The position numbers and the translations under genes were made by a program. Below are positions 62,411 to 64,000 of a DNA stretch of 64,000 nucleotides, one piece after another. The stretch is from Pseudomonas synxantha BG33R (lineage in GTDB: Bacteria; Pseudomonadota; Gammaproteobacteria; Pseudomonadales; Pseudomonadaceae), in NCBI RefSeq assembly GCF_000263715.2, contig NZ_CM001514.1, forward strand, positions 3,661,674-3,725,673, read 5' to 3'. Numbering within the stretch: the first letter of the stretch is position 1; the number at the start of each line of letters is the position of its first letter. The notes under the pieces are model-generated. The model had not been told where the DNA came from. It was given only the letters and a program-made list of their open reading frames with translations, and searched no databases.

Positions 62411-63082
62411 ATGCGCGAACAGAATTACGCAGTGAATGGCAACGCGCAGGCTGAGCAGCTTGAAGTCAGCCGCGTGTTGCGCAATACGTACGGCTTGCTC
62501 GCCTTGACGCTCGCATTCAGCGGCGTGATGGCGTATGTGGCCCAACAGATGCGCGTTGGTTATCCGAATATCTTTGTCGTGCTGATCGGCTTCTATGGTC
62601 TGTTCTTCCTGACCAACAAGCTGCGCGATTCGGCCTGGGGCCTGGTGTCGGCGTTTGCCTTGACCGGTTTCATGGGCTTTATCCTCGGCCCGATCCTCAA
62701 CCGTTACCTCGGCATGGCCGGCGGTGCGGAAGTGGTCAGTTCGGCGTTTGCCATGACGGCGCTGGTATTTGGTGGCCTGTCGGCCTACGTGCTGATCAGC
62801 CGTAAGGACATGAGCTTCCTGGGTGGTTTCATCACCGCAGGCTTCTTCGTGTTGCTGGCGGCGGTGGTGGCCAGCATGTTCTTCCAGATCAGCGGTCTGC
62901 AACTGGCGATCAGCGCAGGTTTTGTGCTGTTTTCCTCGGTGTGCATCCTGTTCCAGACCAGCGCCATCATCCACGGTGGTGAGCGTAACTACATCATGGC
63001 CACCATCAGCCTGTATGTATCGATCTACAACCTGTTCATCAGCCTGTTGCAGATCTTCGGCATCATGAGCCGCGACGACTGA
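62411..63082 (+). CDS. YccA/Bax-inhibitor-1 family membrane protein
   Basis: A 223-residue inner-membrane protein with seven predicted helices (for example TYGLLALTLAFSGVMAYVAQ and ISLYVSIYNLFISLLQIFGI), the Bax inhibitor-1/YccA fold. The signature near the C-terminus (SLYVSIYNLFISLLQIFG then acidic SRDD) is typical of YccA. In E. coli YccA modulates the membrane protease FtsH and protects SecY when translocons jam. RBS AAGGAG is seven bases before the ATG. It is transcribed away from the tRNA and ends at a strong bidirectional terminator. Confidence 0.9.
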   Translation: MREQNYAVNGNAQAEQLEVSRVLRNTYGLLALTLAFSGVMAYVAQQMRVGYPNIFVVLIGFYGLFFLTNKLRDSAWGLVSAFALTGFMGFILGPILNRYLGMAGGAEVVSSAFAMTALVFGGLSAYVLISRKDMSFLGGFITAGFFVLLAAVVASMFFQISGLQLAISAGFVLFSSVCILFQTSAIIHGGERNYIMATISLYVSIYNLFISLLQIFGIMSRDD

Positions 63083-63100
63083 TCAGCCAGCGCAATAAAA

Positions 63101-63130
63101 AATGCCCCGTATCGCAAGATACGGGGCATT
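63101..63130. terminator. Bidirectional rho-independent terminator
   Basis: AATGCCCCGTAT (63101-63112) pairs perfectly with ATACGGGGCATT (63119-63130) across a six-base loop, with A-rich DNA on the left and T-rich on the right. It lies between the converging yccA-like and murB genes and serves both. Confidence 0.93.
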
Positions 63131-63151
63131 TTCATTTCCAGGCCTGAAAGA

Positions 63152-64000
63152 TCAGTACTGGTTGGGTTCCATCTCCAGCTCGACCTTGAAACGCTTGAAG
63201 ATATCCTGCTGGATACGTAGCGCCAGGTTGGCAATCTCGCGCCCTGTGGCTGCGCCGTAGTTGACCAGCACCAGGGCCTGCAGCTTATGCACGCCCGCAT
63301 CGCCGTCACGAAAGCCCTTCCAGCCTGCCTTGTCGATCAGCCAGCCGGCGGCGAGTTTCATTTGCCCGTCGGCCTGAGGGTATGCGACCAAGTCCGGGTA
63401 TTGGCTTTGCAGTTCGGCAGCGAGGGCCTGGGACACCAGTGGGTTCTTGAAGAAGCTGCCGGCATTGCCCAACTCTGCCGGGTCCGGCAGTTTCTCGCGG
63501 CGAATGCTGCAAATCGCCCGGCTCACATCGCTTGGTGTAGCGTGGGTGATGCCCTGCGCGGTCAGGCGCTGTTGCACCGGGCCGTAGTCGAGTTTCAGGT
63601 GAGTGGTGCGGCTGAGGGCAAAGCGTACCCGCAGGATCAACCACCGCCCGACTTCATGCTTGAACAGGCTGTCACGGTAAGCAAAGTTGCACTCGTCCAG
63701 GCTGAAATCCCGCAGTTCGCCTGTCTGGCGATCCAGGGCGGTGAGGCCGGCGAAGACATCCTTGATCTCCACGCCATAGGCCCCGATGTTCTGCATGGGT
63801 GCGGCGCCGACGGTGCCGGGGATCAGGCTGAGGTTTTCCAGGCCGCAGAAGCCGTGCTCAAGGGTCCACAGGACGAACGGGTGCCAGGCTTCGCCCGCTT
63901 CGGCTTCGACCACCACGTGCACGCCATCGTCGTGCAGCACGCGAATGCCTTCTGTTGCCATGCGCAACACCAGCGCCGGGACATCCTGGGTCAACAGCAA
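63152..64000 (-). CDS. murB: UDP-N-acetylenolpyruvoylglucosamine reductase (3' part; gene runs off right edge)
   Basis: The last 282 codons of MurB, which reduces UDP-GlcNAc-enolpyruvate to UDP-MurNAc with NADPH and FAD in peptidoglycan synthesis. Seen are the FAD-binding block (GLENLSLIPGTVGAAPMQNI, then GAYGVEIKDV), the active-site loop FAYRDSLFKHE, the catalytic-site ELGNAGSFFKNPLV, and the C-terminal AAGWLIDKAGWKGFRDGDAG. The Tyr-containing FAYRDSLFK loop marks the E. coli-like type I enzyme. About 55-60 N-terminal residues lie beyond the window. Stop at 63152, after the shared terminator. Confidence 0.95.
   Translation of the reverse strand: MLLTQDVPALVLRMATEGIRVLHDDGVHVVVEAEAGEAWHPFVLWTLEHGFCGLENLSLIPGTVGAAPMQNIGAYGVEIKDVFAGLTALDRQTGELRDFSLDECNFAYRDSLFKHEVGRWLILRVRFALSRTTHLKLDYGPVQQRLTAQGITHATPSDVSRAICSIRREKLPDPAELGNAGSFFKNPLVSQALAAELQSQYPDLVAYPQADGQMKLAAGWLIDKAGWKGFRDGDAGVHKLQALVLVNYGAATGREIANLALRIQQDIFKRFKVELEMEPNQY

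Overview
The window is chromosomal DNA of a Pseudomonas of the fluorescens group. The evidence is GC-rich coding sequence, several copies of the REP sequence GTGGGAGGGGGCTTGC typical of that group, and a split viscosin-type lipopeptide synthetase. Most other neighbours (MurB, YccA/Bax-inhibitor-1 family, SotB-like exporter, glycerol-type ABC operon with DUF2160) are ordinary Pseudomonas chromosome genes.

Layout. (1) 1-25,911, minus strand: two giant NRPS genes, viscB-like (4 modules) and viscC-like (3 modules plus tandem thioesterases), then a macA-like exporter gene that runs off the left edge. Reading the adenylation pockets by eye gives Thr-Val/Ile-Leu-Ser and Leu-Ser-Val/Ile. This matches residues 3-9 of the viscosin/massetolide/WLIP nonapeptides; the gene for residues 1-2 (viscA) is not in the window. 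A nested-palindrome element, apparently inserted in a REPIN, separates viscC from macA. (2) 26-34.7 kb: a small DUF6124-like protein with a highly structured leader, an orphan sulfonate-type binding protein, a transaldolase remnant fused in frame, a GlxA-type regulator, an NDH-2-like dehydrogenase, two transporters, a fimbrial-like protein, an AraC regulator and a Cys-containing unknown. (3) 34.7-38.2 kb: a tight operon of haem-oxygenase-like iron enzyme, methyltransferase and carboxylate-amine ligase, which looks like a small biosynthetic unit. (4) 38.4-38.9 kb: a toxin-antitoxin pair whose toxin is frameshifted. (5) 39-47.1 kb: a six-gene ABC importer operon and a divergent AcoR-like sigma-54 activator, with a recognisable -24/-12 promoter and clustered TGAACA sites. 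(6) 47.1-50.5 kb: a TonB-dependent receptor, a small unknown and a lipoprotein. (7) 50.6-62.3 kb: a scar of gene remnants, an MFS exporter, and a second, unrelated three-module NRPS (A-T-C-A-T-E/C-A-T-TE), ending near a tRNA-Ser gene. This stretch is visibly lower in GC and is the best candidate for an undescribed system. (8) 62.4-64 kb: a YccA-like membrane protein and murB (cut by the right edge).

How it works together: the viscosin-type line makes a surfactant exported by MacAB. The second NRPS is predicted to start without a lipid, to join Thr-Thr-X, to epimerise the second Thr and to release through one TE; the MFS protein downstream is the likely exporter. The ABC operon is predicted to be switched on by its divergent activator through sigma-54 RNA polymerase. 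All substrate calls are readings of pocket residues by eye and were not computed.
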